From Kamptonema formosum PCC 6407 (GTDB lineage Bacteria > Cyanobacteriota > Cyanobacteriia > Cyanobacteriales > Microcoleaceae): 64,000 nucleotides of DNA. Below the pieces are notes generated by a model. The model did no database searches, was not told the DNA's origin, and was given only the letters and a program-made list of their open reading frames with translations. Shown in pieces: positions 36,815-46,588 of this stretch (position 1 is the first letter of the stretch; each line of letters starts with the position of its first letter). The DNA lies in the NCBI RefSeq assembly GCF_000332155.1, contig NZ_KB235898.1, forward strand, positions 470,409 through 534,408, given 5' to 3'. The translations under genes and the position numbers were made by a program.

Positions 36815-37396
36815 CTACCTCAACAATTGCATAAAAGCATTCACCGCATCATATTGATCCGCCATCCGCGAATAAAACTCGATTAATCTTAAATCCAGCT
36901 CCGGCAACAATTCACTCTTACTCACCAATTCATACCCAGTTGAACGCAAACAATAAACCGAAATCACACCATCCTCCCAAAACCAAACCTCCTGCACTCC
37001 CACTCGACGATAAATTTCCAGCGTATCAATTCCACCACTTGTCACTGTCACCTCAATCGCCAAATCTGGAACTGACTTTCGCGTACCCAAACAATAAGAC
37101 TCGTCTGGTTCTTTCCGCGCCCCCAATTCCTTCATCCCAATCGTCGTACTACCACGCCCATAAAAACGAATGTTTTTCATCCGCATATAAATCTCTACAA
37201 GCTGACCTAAAGTTTTTTTAGGTTCTTCATGTTCCTCAGATAAAGGAGCCATAATTTGTAAACACCCATCCAAATAAGTTAAACGTGCGCCTGTTTCAGC
37301 CAAATCTACATCCAACTTTTCCAGAGTCTCCCACGTCACATTTGACAGCAAAGCTCTACCTTTATTCAATTCAGCCTTAGAAATTGCGATAACCAT
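36815..37396 (-). CDS. Uma2 family (DUF820) putative endonuclease
   Basis: A protein of about 193 residues, using the ATG at 37396, preceded by AAAGGTGA at good spacing; an ATG at 37426 would add ten residues. Uma2 signatures are RLTYLDGCLQIMAP, IGMKELGARKEPDESY, VPDLAIEVTVTSGG, LEIYRRVGVQEVWFWEDG and the PD-(D/E)xK-like Asp/Glu arrangement. These are abundant in cyanobacteria and have unclear function. A MITE-like element ends 33 bases upstream of the start. Confidence 0.85.
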   Translation of the reverse strand: MVIAISKAELNKGRALLSNVTWETLEKLDVDLAETGARLTYLDGCLQIMAPLSEEHEEPKKTLGQLVEIYMRMKNIRFYGRGSTTIGMKELGARKEPDESYCLGTRKSVPDLAIEVTVTSGGIDTLEIYRRVGVQEVWFWEDGVISVYCLRSTGYELVSKSELLPELDLRLIEFYSRMADQYDAVNAFMQLLR

Positions 37397-37429
37397 CTGA
37401 CTCACCTTTCGCGATCGCTTTTCCATAAA

Positions 37430-37557
37430 ATAGCACGTCTAAATCAATTGTGTAATTTTGTAGGGGCAATACTCTGCGTGAAGCGTAGCTATCGCTGTCA
37501 GGAGTAGGCACGGAGATACTACCCTACAACTTTGTAAGAACTATCTAGACGTGCTAT
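37430..37557. mobile_element. MITE-like element upstream of a Uma2 gene
   Basis: The ends ATAGCACGTCT (37430-37440) and AGACGTGCTAT (37547-37557) are perfect inverts; the similarity continues imperfectly to about 36 bp on each side, through TTGTAGGGG and CCCTACAA. TA dinucleotides lie at both ends. About 128 bp, no coding capacity. Confidence 0.75.
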
Positions 37558-37623
37558 GCCGTATTAAGTATAGAATTGGTAGCATAGAAGAAACTGCAAT
37601 CCCATTAAAGGTTAGCTAAGATT

Positions 37624-38562
37624 ATGATATCCGATCGCAAAATAAATTGGCAATCTGCCAATTTAAAAGCAATTCAGCAGCGACTCGCTTGGCTACAAAC
37701 ACAAGCAGATGGAATCCTTTATTGCGAACCTTCAGGAGTTCACTTTGTGATAGTTAGAAAAGATAAATCTCAGGTGAGATTAGCTTTAGTAGAAAAGATT
37801 AATTTAAACACGGATTTAGTGCAATCGGTGTTTAACTTAAATAATCCCCTAGATTTAGTCTCCGCTTACACTCAAGCAATGCTGTTAAGTTTAGTCTGGA
37901 AACCTGAACCGCAGAAAATTTATATTGCTGGCTTTGGCGGTGGGAGGATTCCCCTAGTTTTACATCATTATTTCCCTGATGCTGCGATTGAATGTGCTGA
38001 TATTGAGCCAACTGCGCCTGCGGTTGCGGAAAAGTTTTTCGGAGTACAATTTAATGATAAACTTCAATTGGTAATTCAAGATGGAAGAGAGTATCTTGAG
38101 CAAAAAAATCAAGATATTCAGTATGATATAATTATGACTGATGTATTTTTGGGCAGCGGTTATATGCCGCAGGGATTAGGAACAAAGGAATTTTATCAAC
38201 TTTGCGAACAACACTTGTCAAGAGATGGAGTTATTGCAGTTAATCTGCTGCAAAGGGATGAGTTCTATGCTGAAAAAGTAAAGACTATCCAAAGTGTATT
38301 TGCACAAATATATATATGTCTTTGGAATCAAGTTAATAGTATTATTATTGCTACTAATAGCAGTGCGATTGATAAAAATGAAATTATGGCAAGAGTCAAC
38401 TATCTACAAGATTATCATCAGTTTTCCTTTTCTTTAGTAGATAGAGCTGTTGAGATCGAAGCAGGTAAAGAATTGTCGGAAATTGTCCCTAATTTAGACA
38501 AAGCTCAAGTTTTAAGGGATGAGTCGCCGCCTGCGGGTTATTTTAACTCCTGGTTATACTAA
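37624..38562 (+). CDS. Spermidine synthase-like methyltransferase-fold protein
   Basis: A 312-residue protein. The N-terminal beta part (DGILYCEPSGVHFVIVRKDK) leads to a Rossmann-like core with KIYIAGFGGGRIPLVLHHYF, ECADIEP, VIQDGREYLE and IIMTDVFLGSGYMPQGLGT, matching spermidine synthase-type (SpeE-like) proteins. Real aminopropyl transferases have a DxGGG with catalytic Asp residues; here the loop is GFGGGRIP, so polyamine synthesis is not assured. Function otherwise unknown. Confidence 0.8.
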   Translation: MISDRKINWQSANLKAIQQRLAWLQTQADGILYCEPSGVHFVIVRKDKSQVRLALVEKINLNTDLVQSVFNLNNPLDLVSAYTQAMLLSLVWKPEPQKIYIAGFGGGRIPLVLHHYFPDAAIECADIEPTAPAVAEKFFGVQFNDKLQLVIQDGREYLEQKNQDIQYDIIMTDVFLGSGYMPQGLGTKEFYQLCEQHLSRDGVIAVNLLQRDEFYAEKVKTIQSVFAQIYICLWNQVNSIIIATNSSAIDKNEIMARVNYLQDYHQFSFSLVDRAVEIEAGKELSEIVPNLDKAQVLRDESPPAGYFNSWLY

Positions 38563-38672
38563 TTCTGAAAAGTATTGCTACAATCCTGATGTTGGGTTTC
38601 ACTTCGTTACACCCAACCTACTATTATCACTAATTGCTAACAGTTAACCGTTAACAGTTAACCGTTAACAAG

Positions 38673-39101
38673 CTATATACACTCCTTCATTCGCTTTTCT
38701 AGGCGCTCTAGCAATGTATCTACGTCCGTTGCAACTTGCTCAAAACAACTAGCGAGTGGGAGTTCCGGTTCAAATTGGATCATTTTAACTTGACCTTCAC
38801 CAATGCTAATAATCACCACTTCTTTTTCAGGATCGTGAGCATCTAAAACTCCCAAAATCTCCTGAATATGATCCTTCACATTCCGGTTCAGCGTTTCTAT
38901 CGCTTCTCTGCTACAATAGACGAAATGCGGTGTTGGTTCAATATCAATTCCCAGAGTTTGATCGCTTTCTTTACCACGTTCTAACAATAGCCCCCAAGCT
39001 AAAGCAGCTATTTCTTGCTGATTAGCTTTAATGAATTTATCTAATTTCCGTCGCCAGTTGTTTTCGTCTCGATCCTGCTGAGGGACACCAAATAATAACA
39101 T
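38673..39101 (-). CDS. Conserved cyanobacterial protein, possibly carboxysome chaperone CcmS
   Basis: A 142-residue protein: WRRKLDKFIKANQQEIAALA followed by WGL, GIDIEPTPHFVYCSREAIETLN, IISIGEGQVKMIQFEPE and a helical end DTLLERLEKRMKECI. This pattern is strongly conserved among cyanobacteria. From memory it matches proteins recently named CcmS, an assembly factor for beta-carboxysomes; I cannot verify this here. It stands alone, with no ccm genes in the window. Confidence 0.55.
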   Translation of the reverse strand: MLLFGVPQQDRDENNWRRKLDKFIKANQQEIAALAWGLLLERGKESDQTLGIDIEPTPHFVYCSREAIETLNRNVKDHIQEILGVLDAHDPEKEVVIISIGEGQVKMIQFEPELPLASCFEQVATDVDTLLERLEKRMKECI

Positions 39102-39316
39102 TTTATCCTCTTGTTTATTGTCAATTAGGAAATAATAAGTAGGCGGATATAATTAAACTTAACTATCTCCTTGCAAACATCAGTATATCATTATGACTAC
39201 AACTCTGTCATGGTGAGCTAAGCGAAGCAATCTCAAGAATTTGGGATTATTTCACTGCTTTGACAACGACTTTAATATATTTTCGCCATGACTAAAGAAT
39301 ACATATATTCGCCTAC

Positions 39317-41116
39317 TTACTCCCCTACAATATTTGATTTTAAACCAGATTGGACGCGCCAAAGTGCGGCATAAACTGCATTTTGTTCCAGCAGTTGTTC
39401 GTGCCTTCCCCATTCTACCAGCCTTCCTTGTTCCATTACATAGATACAGTCAGCATTGCGGACGGTAGAAAGACGATGTGCGATCGCGATCGTTGTCCGA
39501 TTTTTCGTAATCCGTTCCAGGGATCGCTGAATTGCTGCCTCAGTTTCATTATCTACGGCCGATGTCGCTTCATCAAGGATCAAAATAGGCGGATTCTTCA
39601 AAACTGCCCGCGCGATCGCAATCCGCTGCCTCTGTCCCCCCGACAATTTTTGACCTCGCTCCCCTACAATTGTCTCATAACCTTGCGGCAATTCCTTAAT
39701 AAATTCCTCCGCTTCCGCAATTTTAGCCGCTAACGCGATTTGTTTAGGCGTTGCGTCAAAAGTGCCATAGGCGATATTTTCTGCTACCGTACCGTGAAAT
39801 AGAAATACATCCTGACTCACTAACCCAATCGCCCGTCGTAAATCCTTCAAATTCAGTTTATTTAATTCTATTCCATCCAGCGTAATCTTACCTGATTGTA
39901 TCTCGTAAAACCTTAATAATAATTTCACGAGTGTACTTTTTCCCGAACCAGTCGAACCCACAATCGCAATAGTTTTACCTGCGGGAATCTTAAGAGAAAA
40001 ATACCTAATTACTGGCTGTCTTTGATGATAAGCAAAGGTGACATTTTCAAATTCTAACTCTCCTCTGACAGAACTAATTGGCAAGCGGAGATCTCCCGTA
40101 GGGATCGTAGTCGGAGTATCCAGTAAATTCATCACTCGATTTGTAGAGGCCATCGCCCGTTGATACTGATCGAGAGTGTCCCCCAACCGCGTCAAAGGCC
40201 AAAGCAAGCGCTGTGTTAAAAATACCAATACGCTATAAGTACCGACGGACATTCTACCCGCGACTGTTTCCATGCCACCAACTAGCAAAGTCGCTGTAAA
40301 ACCCAACAAAATAATTACTCGAATTATGGGAATAAAAGCAGCAGAAAGCACAATTGCGCGACGGTTACTTTGCCGATAAGCTTCGCTTTCTTTCTCAATC
40401 CGCTTAATTTCATACTCTTCGGCGGTAAAACTTTTAATGGTTGTAATCCCGCTTAAATTATTTGCTAATTGGCCGTTAAGTAAACCTACTTTTTCCCGCA
40501 CATCGGCATAACGGGGAGCAAGATATCCCTGAAAAGCAATCGAACCCCAGATAATAAATGGCATCGGTAACATAGCGAACCAAGCTACATTGGGAGAGGC
40601 CAGAAAGAAAGCACCACCGATAATGATTACGGTGGTCACAAGTTGGAGTAAGTCATTTGCGCCACTATCTAAAAAGCGCTCCAATTGATTGATATCATCG
40701 TTAAGTATGGACATCAATCCGCCCAAACTTCGCTCTTCAAAATAAGCTAATTCTAATTCTTGGAGGTGAGTATAGGCATTGATGCGTAAGTCATGTTCAA
40801 TGTTCTGAGCCAAATTTCGCCATAACCAATCATAGGCATATTCAAAAACAGATTCTAATCCCCAAACAATGAAACTGAGGAGAGTAAGTATTAACAGTTG
40901 GGAAAAGACATCCTGTACGCCCCATTGAGCTATGAATGAATTTTCTTTTTTTACTACTACGTCAACTGCTGCACCGATTAAAGCCGGGGGTGCTAAGTCG
41001 AAGATTTTATTTAAAATTGAGCAAATACTTGCCAGCCAAATTTGCACGCGATAACGTCGTCCATATTTCAGCAGGCGATTGAGAGGAGGTTTAGATTTAG
41101 GTAGATTGGGTGACAA
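39317..41116 (-). CDS. ABC exporter, fused permease and ATPase
   Basis: A 599-residue half-transporter of the MsbA/lipid-exporter type. Residues about 20-320 are the six-helix transmembrane domain; about 345-590 is the ATPase with Walker [11 protein letters not shown]-loop [20 protein letters not shown], signature LSGGQRQR, Walker [11 protein letters not shown] and H-loop [11 protein letters not shown]. It works as a homo- or heterodimer in the membrane. The substrate is unknown. The length and all motifs are intact. Confidence 0.93.
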   Translation of the reverse strand: MSPNLPKSKPPLNRLLKYGRRYRVQIWLASICSILNKIFDLAPPALIGAAVDVVVKKENSFIAQWGVQDVFSQLLILTLLSFIVWGLESVFEYAYDWLWRNLAQNIEHDLRINAYTHLQELELAYFEERSLGGLMSILNDDINQLERFLDSGANDLLQLVTTVIIIGGAFFLASPNVAWFAMLPMPFIIWGSIAFQGYLAPRYADVREKVGLLNGQLANNLSGITTIKSFTAEEYEIKRIEKESEAYRQSNRRAIVLSAAFIPIIRVIILLGFTATLLVGGMETVAGRMSVGTYSVLVFLTQRLLWPLTRLGDTLDQYQRAMASTNRVMNLLDTPTTIPTGDLRLPISSVRGELEFENVTFAYHQRQPVIRYFSLKIPAGKTIAIVGSTGSGKSTLVKLLLRFYEIQSGKITLDGIELNKLNLKDLRRAIGLVSQDVFLFHGTVAENIAYGTFDATPKQIALAAKIAEAEEFIKELPQGYETIVGERGQKLSGGQRQRIAIARAVLKNPPILILDEATSAVDNETEAAIQRSLERITKNRTTIAIAHRLSTVRNADCIYVMEQGRLVEWGRHEQLLEQNAVYAALWRVQSGLKSNIVGE

Positions 41117-41193
41117 TTTAGGATTGAGGTAAGTGGGTAAATTTCAGATTTTGTACTACTTTTTATCACCCGCCAGGGAATTTATTCCCTGGT

Positions 41194-41369
41194 TAATAGC
41201 GAAAGTCGGTTAAAACTTAGATTTTATACTATTGTCAGTAAAGGACTCAATCGCTGTGTGGGGGCGGGTTTTTTAGCCTTTGCAGTACCGTTAAAGCTGT
41301 TGGCGAACCCGCCCCTACAGGTTTTTGCGAATGGTACAAGAGCTGAATTTTAACCTACTTTCGCTATTA
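41194..41369. mobile_element. MITE-like nested inverted-repeat element
   Basis: A 22-bp inverted repeat with one mismatch (TAATAGCGAAAGTCGGTTAA at 41194 and its inverse ending 41369) encloses a second palindrome (GGGGCGGGTT ... AACCCGCCCC, about 41262-41335). Small GGGAATTTATTCCC and GGGGACTTTCTTCCCC hairpins flank it. It fills the gap between the divergently unrelated rtcB and ABC genes and has no coding capacity. Confidence 0.75.
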
Positions 41370-41455
41370 AGCGGGGACTTTCTTCCCCGATCGCCTAACG
41401 GGTAGATTAAGAGTCAACAACTACTTTGATTTTGACGTACCTAGAGCGTCTTTAA

Positions 41456-42919
41456 TTACGCTTTAAATGTCAACACTGGTTGCATTATAGCCACGATGTC
41501 AACCATTTTAGCTTCAACTTGAGCGTCGATCGCTGGTTGAATTGGTTTGTAAGCGGCTGGGGCTTCTTCAATTCTACGCTCCTGGCGTAAAGTAATGCAA
41601 TCCACCCCAGTTAAACCCAATTTTTCTTCTGTTTTGTCGGCCCCTTGGCGGGTGAGATCGAAGCGCGATCGCGCTCTACCTGCACCGTGAGATGCTGAAT
41701 TGAGAAATTGGGGGTTTCCCAGGCCAACCAGCAGGTAAGACGGCGCACCCATCGAACCGGGGACGATCGCAGGCTGTCCAGAATGTGCGGGACAAGCGCC
41801 TTTGCGCGTTACCCAACCGGCACCTTCAACTAAGGTGATATTGTGCGGCAAATCGTAGACTAAAGGGGCCTCGATATCGCCATAAACTTGTCGCAGGCGC
41901 AAACGTAGCAATTCTGCTAACAGCAGGCGGTTGAGAAAACCATAGTTAGCGGCGGTTGCTTGTGCTTGTAGGTAGTCTGCAACGAGGTTGGGGGTGTCGT
42001 GGGCTGAAAGGGGGAAAAGCCGAGATTCGGGGGTTTTGAGGTGCTTTGGCCACGCTTCCTGTGCGCGATCGCGCCACATTCCGCCGATGTATTTGCCGAC
42101 ATTGCGCGATCCTGAGTGAATCATAAAGGCGAGTTGACCCGATCGCACTCCCCAATTGTAAGCATAAGCCTTGTCTACAACTTCCTCAACTACCTGAATT
42201 TCCACAAAATGATTACCACCGCCAATGGTTGCAAGTCCGCCGTCGCGCACGATTCCACTGCTGGGTACGAGTTCGGCGGGGGCCCATTTTACATCCCCAT
42301 TCATGGAACCGCCTAAGTAGACGCGATCGCACTCCTTGGCTAACTGCGTCCAGTCGGAATCGATCGCACTGCCAGTTGCCTTGTCCAGCATACCATCCAG
42401 CCATCCGGGAATGCCGTATTGGAACATAGAACGAGCGGTTTTGGCTGTCATCGCCACATCGCGAGTACCAAAAAAATAGTCGCCTTTCATCAATTCCACG
42501 AAGCGATCGCGCTGGGCGAGGAAGCGATCGATCGTCAAGTCAGCAACGTGCAACCGCATCCCGCAGTTGATGTCTGAACCGACAGCAGCAGGAACGATAA
42601 TTCCTTGTGTTTCCACAACAGAACCGATCGCAACTCCTGCATCACCTGGATGAAAATCTGGAGTCGCGATCGCGCAGCAAACACAACCACCTTTGGGATG
42701 GCTAACTTGAGCTAAATTCGCCAATTGTTTAAACGCTTTTGCTTCCACTGGGAAACCCTCTGGGAGCAAAATTTCTGCTGTTTTAGCAGCGCGATCGTCC
42801 CCGTCAAATTTTAGGGAACTATTGAGACAAATTGAGTAAACTTTGTTGTTGTAACTGACATCCAAACCCTCACGAGCTAAAGCCCGCAGGAGCCGATTGA
42901 GATTTTTTGGCTGCTGCAT
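41456..42919 (-). CDS. rtcB: RtcB-type RNA ligase
   Basis: A 487-residue protein. RtcB joins 2',3'-cyclic phosphate or 3'-phosphate RNA ends to 5'-OH ends using GTP and Mn2+. Diagnostic segments are ATPDFHPGDAGVAIGSV, AAVGSDINCGMRLH (metal-binding Cys), GGGNHFVEIQ, MIHSGSRNVG, VTRKGACPAHSG, PGSMGAPSYLL and the SHGAGR motif carrying the guanylated His. No archease gene is adjacent. It likely repairs or splices RNA in the cytoplasm. Confidence 0.93.
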   Translation of the reverse strand: MQQPKNLNRLLRALAREGLDVSYNNKVYSICLNSSLKFDGDDRAAKTAEILLPEGFPVEAKAFKQLANLAQVSHPKGGCVCCAIATPDFHPGDAGVAIGSVVETQGIIVPAAVGSDINCGMRLHVADLTIDRFLAQRDRFVELMKGDYFFGTRDVAMTAKTARSMFQYGIPGWLDGMLDKATGSAIDSDWTQLAKECDRVYLGGSMNGDVKWAPAELVPSSGIVRDGGLATIGGGNHFVEIQVVEEVVDKAYAYNWGVRSGQLAFMIHSGSRNVGKYIGGMWRDRAQEAWPKHLKTPESRLFPLSAHDTPNLVADYLQAQATAANYGFLNRLLLAELLRLRLRQVYGDIEAPLVYDLPHNITLVEGAGWVTRKGACPAHSGQPAIVPGSMGAPSYLLVGLGNPQFLNSASHGAGRARSRFDLTRQGADKTEEKLGLTGVDCITLRQERRIEEAPAAYKPIQPAIDAQVEAKMVDIVAIMQPVLTFKA

Positions 42920-43130
42920 AAGTAGTTTCTGGCAAGTTGCAGAGCAACCTCCATGAAGCGATGATTTTTGAAGAGTTAAAAGACTTAGGTTCAGCAGCCG
43001 CAGTCTTTTGTAAAAAAGTTGAAGGCAACTTTTTACATTACCTATATCCTGCCCTATAATTTTAGAGATGTCAACTGCATGACAAAAAAGTTAAAATAAC
43101 ATTAACACTTCGCTGTAAACTTAAACTATT

Positions 43131-43817
43131 ATGACTACTTTAATTTCCCAAGTCCGCCAAGGCGCGATCGCTAACAAGTTACCCAAATGGATACCCGCCA
43201 CTTGGGAGGATTACTTGGTATATCGCGACGATCCTACCCTTGAGAGAGTCAGACTGTTTTTTAATGGTAACTACCTTTTTGTTGATGATATGAGTGGCGA
43301 AGGAATTAATCATGCTAGCATCAATAACCTATTCACGATGCTATTTTTTATCTGGTTTAGTCGCCAAGTAGTACAAACAGCTAGCTCTCTGGGAGGCTGT
43401 TTAATCGAAAAGCCAAACACGCAAGCCGCCTCACCAGATTTAGTTTTATACATTGGTGAAGGTGTGCCCCAATGGCAAGAAGGAGAACCGCGATTAATTA
43501 ATTTGAATCAATGGCGAGTTCCCGATTTAGTAGGGGAAGTTGGAGATACTACTCTAGCCACAGATTTAGATGAAAAAAAGAAACTTTATGCGGATTTAGG
43601 TATCCCTGAATATTGGGCAATTGATGTTAAGGGAAAACGAGTCTTCGCCTTCCGTTTACAGTCAAGTGGAATTTACGAACAAATACAAGAATCTGTAGCT
43701 TTATCGGGCTTACCAATTGCTTTGCTAGAAGAAACTTTAGAGCGTTTAAATCAAGGGACTAATATTAGTGCGGCTAATTGGTTTGCACAAGCGATCGCGA
43801 CCATGAGTGCTGAGTAA
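43131..43817 (+). CDS. Uma2 family (DUF820) putative endonuclease
   Basis: A 228-residue Uma2 protein: TWEDYLVYRDDPTLERVRLF, ASPDLVLYIGEG, VPDLVGEVGDTTLATDLDEK and KLYADLGIPEYWAIDVKGKRV. It is distinct in sequence from the Uma2 gene at 36815. The fold is PD-(D/E)xK-like; the biological role of these multi-copy cyanobacterial proteins is not established. Confidence 0.85.
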   Translation: MTTLISQVRQGAIANKLPKWIPATWEDYLVYRDDPTLERVRLFFNGNYLFVDDMSGEGINHASINNLFTMLFFIWFSRQVVQTASSLGGCLIEKPNTQAASPDLVLYIGEGVPQWQEGEPRLINLNQWRVPDLVGEVGDTTLATDLDEKKKLYADLGIPEYWAIDVKGKRVFAFRLQSSGIYEQIQESVALSGLPIALLEETLERLNQGTNISAANWFAQAIATMSAE

Positions 43818-43822
43818 GTAGA

Positions 43823-43900
43823 AGGAAGAAGGAAGAATATTTATAAAGTCAGCTTTTTAGCCATCCTTATCTTATGTTTATTAGGTGGATTTACTTAACT
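43823..43900. repeat. Dispersed intergenic repeat, copy 2
   Basis: Reverse complement of the repeat at 4735-4812, with shared words AAGTCAGCTTTTTAGCC and TTAGGTGGATTTACTT. It directly follows the Uma2 stop. Confidence 0.75.
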
Positions 43901-43972
43901 GACATCAATCTGTGTGTCAGAGTGAAAATGCGATTTTTACCTCAAATCGGATATTTCTTACAAAACTTTATA

Positions 43973-44265
43973 TATAGCCACCCCCAAGTTAGTTAAGACA
44001 TTATGAGTTCCACCAAACTCCCTAATTCTATTTCCATCTTCCCCTCTCCCCATCTTCCCCATCTTCCACATCTTCCCCATCTTCCCCCATCTCCCCCTAT
44101 CTCCCCCATCTTCCCCATCTTCCCCATCTTCCCCATCTTCCCCATCTTCCCCATCTTCCCCATCTCCCCTATCTCCCCCCTCTTCCCCATCTCCCCCATC
44201 CTCCCCTATCTCCCCCCCTCTCCCCCTCTCTTCCCCTAGCCCCTAGCCCCTAGCCCCTAGCCCCT
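43973..44265 (+). repeat. Composite repeat element, copy 4, with long polypyrimidine array
   Basis: The head TATAGCCACCCCCAAGTTAG, with GACATT, is followed by an AATTCTATTTCC linker, about 190 bases of tandem CCCCATCTT/CCCCTATCT units (44038-44235) and four CCCCTAG units. Open frames on both strands through the array are repeat artefacts. Confidence 0.88.
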
Positions 44266-44267
44266 TC

Positions 44268-44480
44268 TTAATCCACCACTCTCAACACCCCTCGGCGCAA
44301 ACCATCAAAAACTCGGTCAATTTGTTCATGTTCCTCCATAGTCAAAGCCTCTTTAGACATCATCGCCGCCATAAACCTTCGCTGATCGGCACGAGTAATC
44401 TTGCGATTGATAAAGATGCGCTTTACCATTTCCTCAACACTGGCGCTGTTTAAATTCTCTTGAGATTGCATCCCTGTCAT
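44268..44480 (-). CDS. Small conserved cyanobacterial protein
   Basis: A 70-residue (or 67-residue, from the second ATG) soluble helical protein: VEEMVKRIFINRKITRADQR, MSKEALTMEEHEQIDRVFDG and the ending LRRGVLRVVD. I recognise this as a widespread cyanobacterial small protein without known function. The stop abuts the composite repeat array. Confidence 0.72.
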   Translation of the reverse strand: MTGMQSQENLNSASVEEMVKRIFINRKITRADQRRFMAAMMSKEALTMEEHEQIDRVFDGLRRGVLRVVD

Positions 44481-44638
44481 AACTCTCCACGGATTGACAA
44501 ATCCCCATCACTTCAAAATTATGGGTATTTCCAGCAGCTTTTCTAATTCAAATCTTAATTTCTTAGATGCAATCCCGACTAGCTGCTCACTTTATCAACA
44601 TATCAGAATTCTCAACCGCGCGATCGCCTTACCCTCCC

Positions 44639-44678
44639 AAAAAAAACGAGACTGGGAAACGCGATCGCCCCAGCCTCG
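44639..44678 (-). terminator. Rho-independent terminator downstream of tRNA-Leu
   Basis: On the minus strand, CGAGGCTGGG pairs with CCCAGTCTCG (44647-44656) around a GCGATCGC-containing loop and is followed by eight U residues. It lies 170 bases downstream of the tRNA-Leu gene and upstream of the small gene at 44268. Confidence 0.8.
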
Positions 44679-44746
44679 TCCGGCAGGTCTTAGTTTTCAA
44701 CTGTTCGTCCTTAGCAATTAGGAAATTACTAATTACTTAAGTTGTA

Positions 44747-44845
44747 TAACAACCCCCAAGGAGTTTAAGACACTCTGAATTCCTAAACCCCTTGATTCTA
44801 TTCCCTTCTTCCCCTAGCCCCTAGCCCCTAGCCCCTAGCCCCTAA
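44747..44845 (+). repeat. Composite repeat element, copy 5
   Basis: TATAACAACCCCCAAGGAG with GACACT, an ATTCTATTCCC linker, a CTTCTTCC tract and four or five CCCCTAG units, ending four bases from the tRNA-Leu gene. Same layout as copies 1, 3 and 4. Confidence 0.85.
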
Positions 44846-44848
44846 ATA

Positions 44849-44929
44849 TGCGGATGGCGAGACTCGAACTCGCAAGGACAAGCCACACGCCCCTCAAACG
44901 TGCGCGTATACCAATTCCGCCACATCCGC
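44849..44929 (-). tRNA. tRNA-Leu (GAG)
   Basis: An 81-nt tRNA with a complete cloverleaf: acceptor GCGGATG/CATCCGC, anticodon loop TTGAGGG closed by CACGT/GCGTG, anticodon GAG (reads CUC/CUU), a long variable arm of class II type and the T-loop GTTCGAGTC. CCA is not encoded. The D arm carries the GGAATTGGTA pattern typical of tRNA-Leu. Confidence 0.95.
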
Positions 44930-45186
44930 TCTTTGAGTTTTGAGTTTTAAGTTTGGAGATTGCTTCGTACCTCGCAACACTGCGCGGTTTTGAGTTGAAG
45001 ATTTTTCTTCAGACCCACCACTTGCAACCTCTACTTTTTCACTCTACTACTGCCGATTTACAATCTTAACACCAAAACCCGATAATTGTGCAACAAATTT
45101 CTTTAAACTAGATTTTGGGTAATATTCATTACCAGAATATACCGAAAAGGCTTATTCTACAGATCGCAGAGTCACAAGTACCAAAG

Positions 45187-46542
45187 ATGGGGTTTTCCAA
45201 ACTCTTAATTGCCAATCGCGGAGAAATCGCCCTCCGTATCATCCGCACCTGCGAAGAGATGGGGATTCCAACCGTCGCGGTACACTCCACCATAGATCGC
45301 CACGCCCTCCACGTCCAATTAGCGGATGAAGCCGTTTGCATCGGTGAACCCACCAGTAGCAAAAGCTATCTAAACATCCCTAACATCATCGCCGCTGCCC
45401 TCACCCGCCACGCCACAGCCATTCACCCCGGCTACGGTTTCCTAGCGGAAAATGCCAAATTTGCCGAAATTTGTGCAGATCACCAGATTACCTTCGTAGG
45501 CCCTTCCCCAGAAGCCATGCGATCGATGGGGGACAAATCCACAGCCAAAGAAACCATGCAGCGCGTCGGCGTACCCACAGTACCGGGTAGCGGCGGATTA
45601 TTAAAAGACGAAACTGAAGCGATCGCGATCGCCCGTGAAATTGGCTATCCCGTAATGATCAAAGCCACAGCCGGCGGCGGTGGGCGCGGCATGAGGCTAG
45701 TTCGAGAAGAATGCGAACTGCCCAAACTTCTAGCCGCCGCCCAAGGTGAAGCTGATGCCGCCTTTGGCAACCCAGGCATTTACCTAGAAAAATTCATCGA
45801 ATGCCCTCGCCATATCGAAATTCAAATCCTAGCTGACTCTCACGGTAACGTTATCCATCTCGGCGAGAGAGACTGTTCCATCCAACGGCGACATCAAAAA
45901 CTCCTTGAAGAAGCCCCCAGCCCCGCCCTTACTCCCAAATTGCGAGAAAAAATGGGTCACGCCGCTGTTAAAGCTGCCAAATCCATCAACTACACTGGCG
46001 CGGGTACTGTCGAATTTCTACTTGACAAATCCGGCAAATTCTACTTCATGGAAATGAACACCCGCATCCAAGTAGAACATCCCGTTACCGAAATGATTAC
46101 CGGCCTTGACCTAATCGCCGAACAAATTCGCATCGCCCAAGGTGAAAAATTGCAACTGAATCAACATCAAGTTGTAATGAACGGTCACGCCATAGAATGT
46201 CGCATTAATGCCGAAGACCCCGACCATAACTTCCGCCCCCATCCCGGCAGGATCAGCGGCTATTTGCCTCCTGGGGGCCCCGGCGTGCGAATGGATTCTC
46301 ACGTCTACACAGATTACGAGATCCCGCCTTATTATGATTCTTTGATTGGCAAATTGATCGTCTGGGGACGCGATCGCCCCACAGCCATCCGCAGAATGAA
46401 ACGCGCCCTCCGAGAATGCGCCATCACCGGCGTACCCACAACCATCGGCTTCCATCAAAAAATCCTAGAAACCCCAGCCTTCCTTGCCGGCGAAGTCTAC
46501 ACAAATTTCGTTGAGGAGTGGATGCGTCAAAACAAACGTTAA
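45187..46542 (+). CDS. accC: Biotin carboxylase subunit of acetyl-CoA carboxylase
   Basis: A 451-residue enzyme starting at the ATG at 45187; a TTG at 45115 is open but would add a non-conserved extension. It carboxylates the biotin on AccB with ATP and bicarbonate, the first step of fatty-acid synthesis. Motifs: [30 protein letters not shown], the ATP-grasp [25 protein letters not shown] and ECRINAEDP. The length fits AccC. accB is not in the window, as is usual in cyanobacteria. Confidence 0.97.
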   Translation: MGFSKLLIANRGEIALRIIRTCEEMGIPTVAVHSTIDRHALHVQLADEAVCIGEPTSSKSYLNIPNIIAAALTRHATAIHPGYGFLAENAKFAEICADHQITFVGPSPEAMRSMGDKSTAKETMQRVGVPTVPGSGGLLKDETEAIAIAREIGYPVMIKATAGGGGRGMRLVREECELPKLLAAAQGEADAAFGNPGIYLEKFIECPRHIEIQILADSHGNVIHLGERDCSIQRRHQKLLEEAPSPALTPKLREKMGHAAVKAAKSINYTGAGTVEFLLDKSGKFYFMEMNTRIQVEHPVTEMITGLDLIAEQIRIAQGEKLQLNQHQVVMNGHAIECRINAEDPDHNFRPHPGRISGYLPPGGPGVRMDSHVYTDYEIPPYYDSLIGKLIVWGRDRPTAIRRMKRALRECAITGVPTTIGFHQKILETPAFLAGEVYTNFVEEWMRQNKR

Positions 46543-46588
46543 TAGTTAACAGTTAACAGTTAACCGTTAACAGTTAACCGTTGACTAA

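Noticed and set aside
41917-42404. Three open frames inside rtcB
   Set aside because: They are alternative-frame shadows of a highly conserved RtcB coding region.
44003-44239. Open frames on both strands (Pro/His/Leu-rich and Gly/Met/Lys-rich)
   Set aside because: They are translations of the tandem CCCCATCTT array; periodic sequence has no stops by nature, and there is no ribosome-binding site.
44494-44721. 75-codon frame upstream of the small gene at 44268
   Set aside because: It runs across the tRNA-Leu terminator and has no recognisable protein features.
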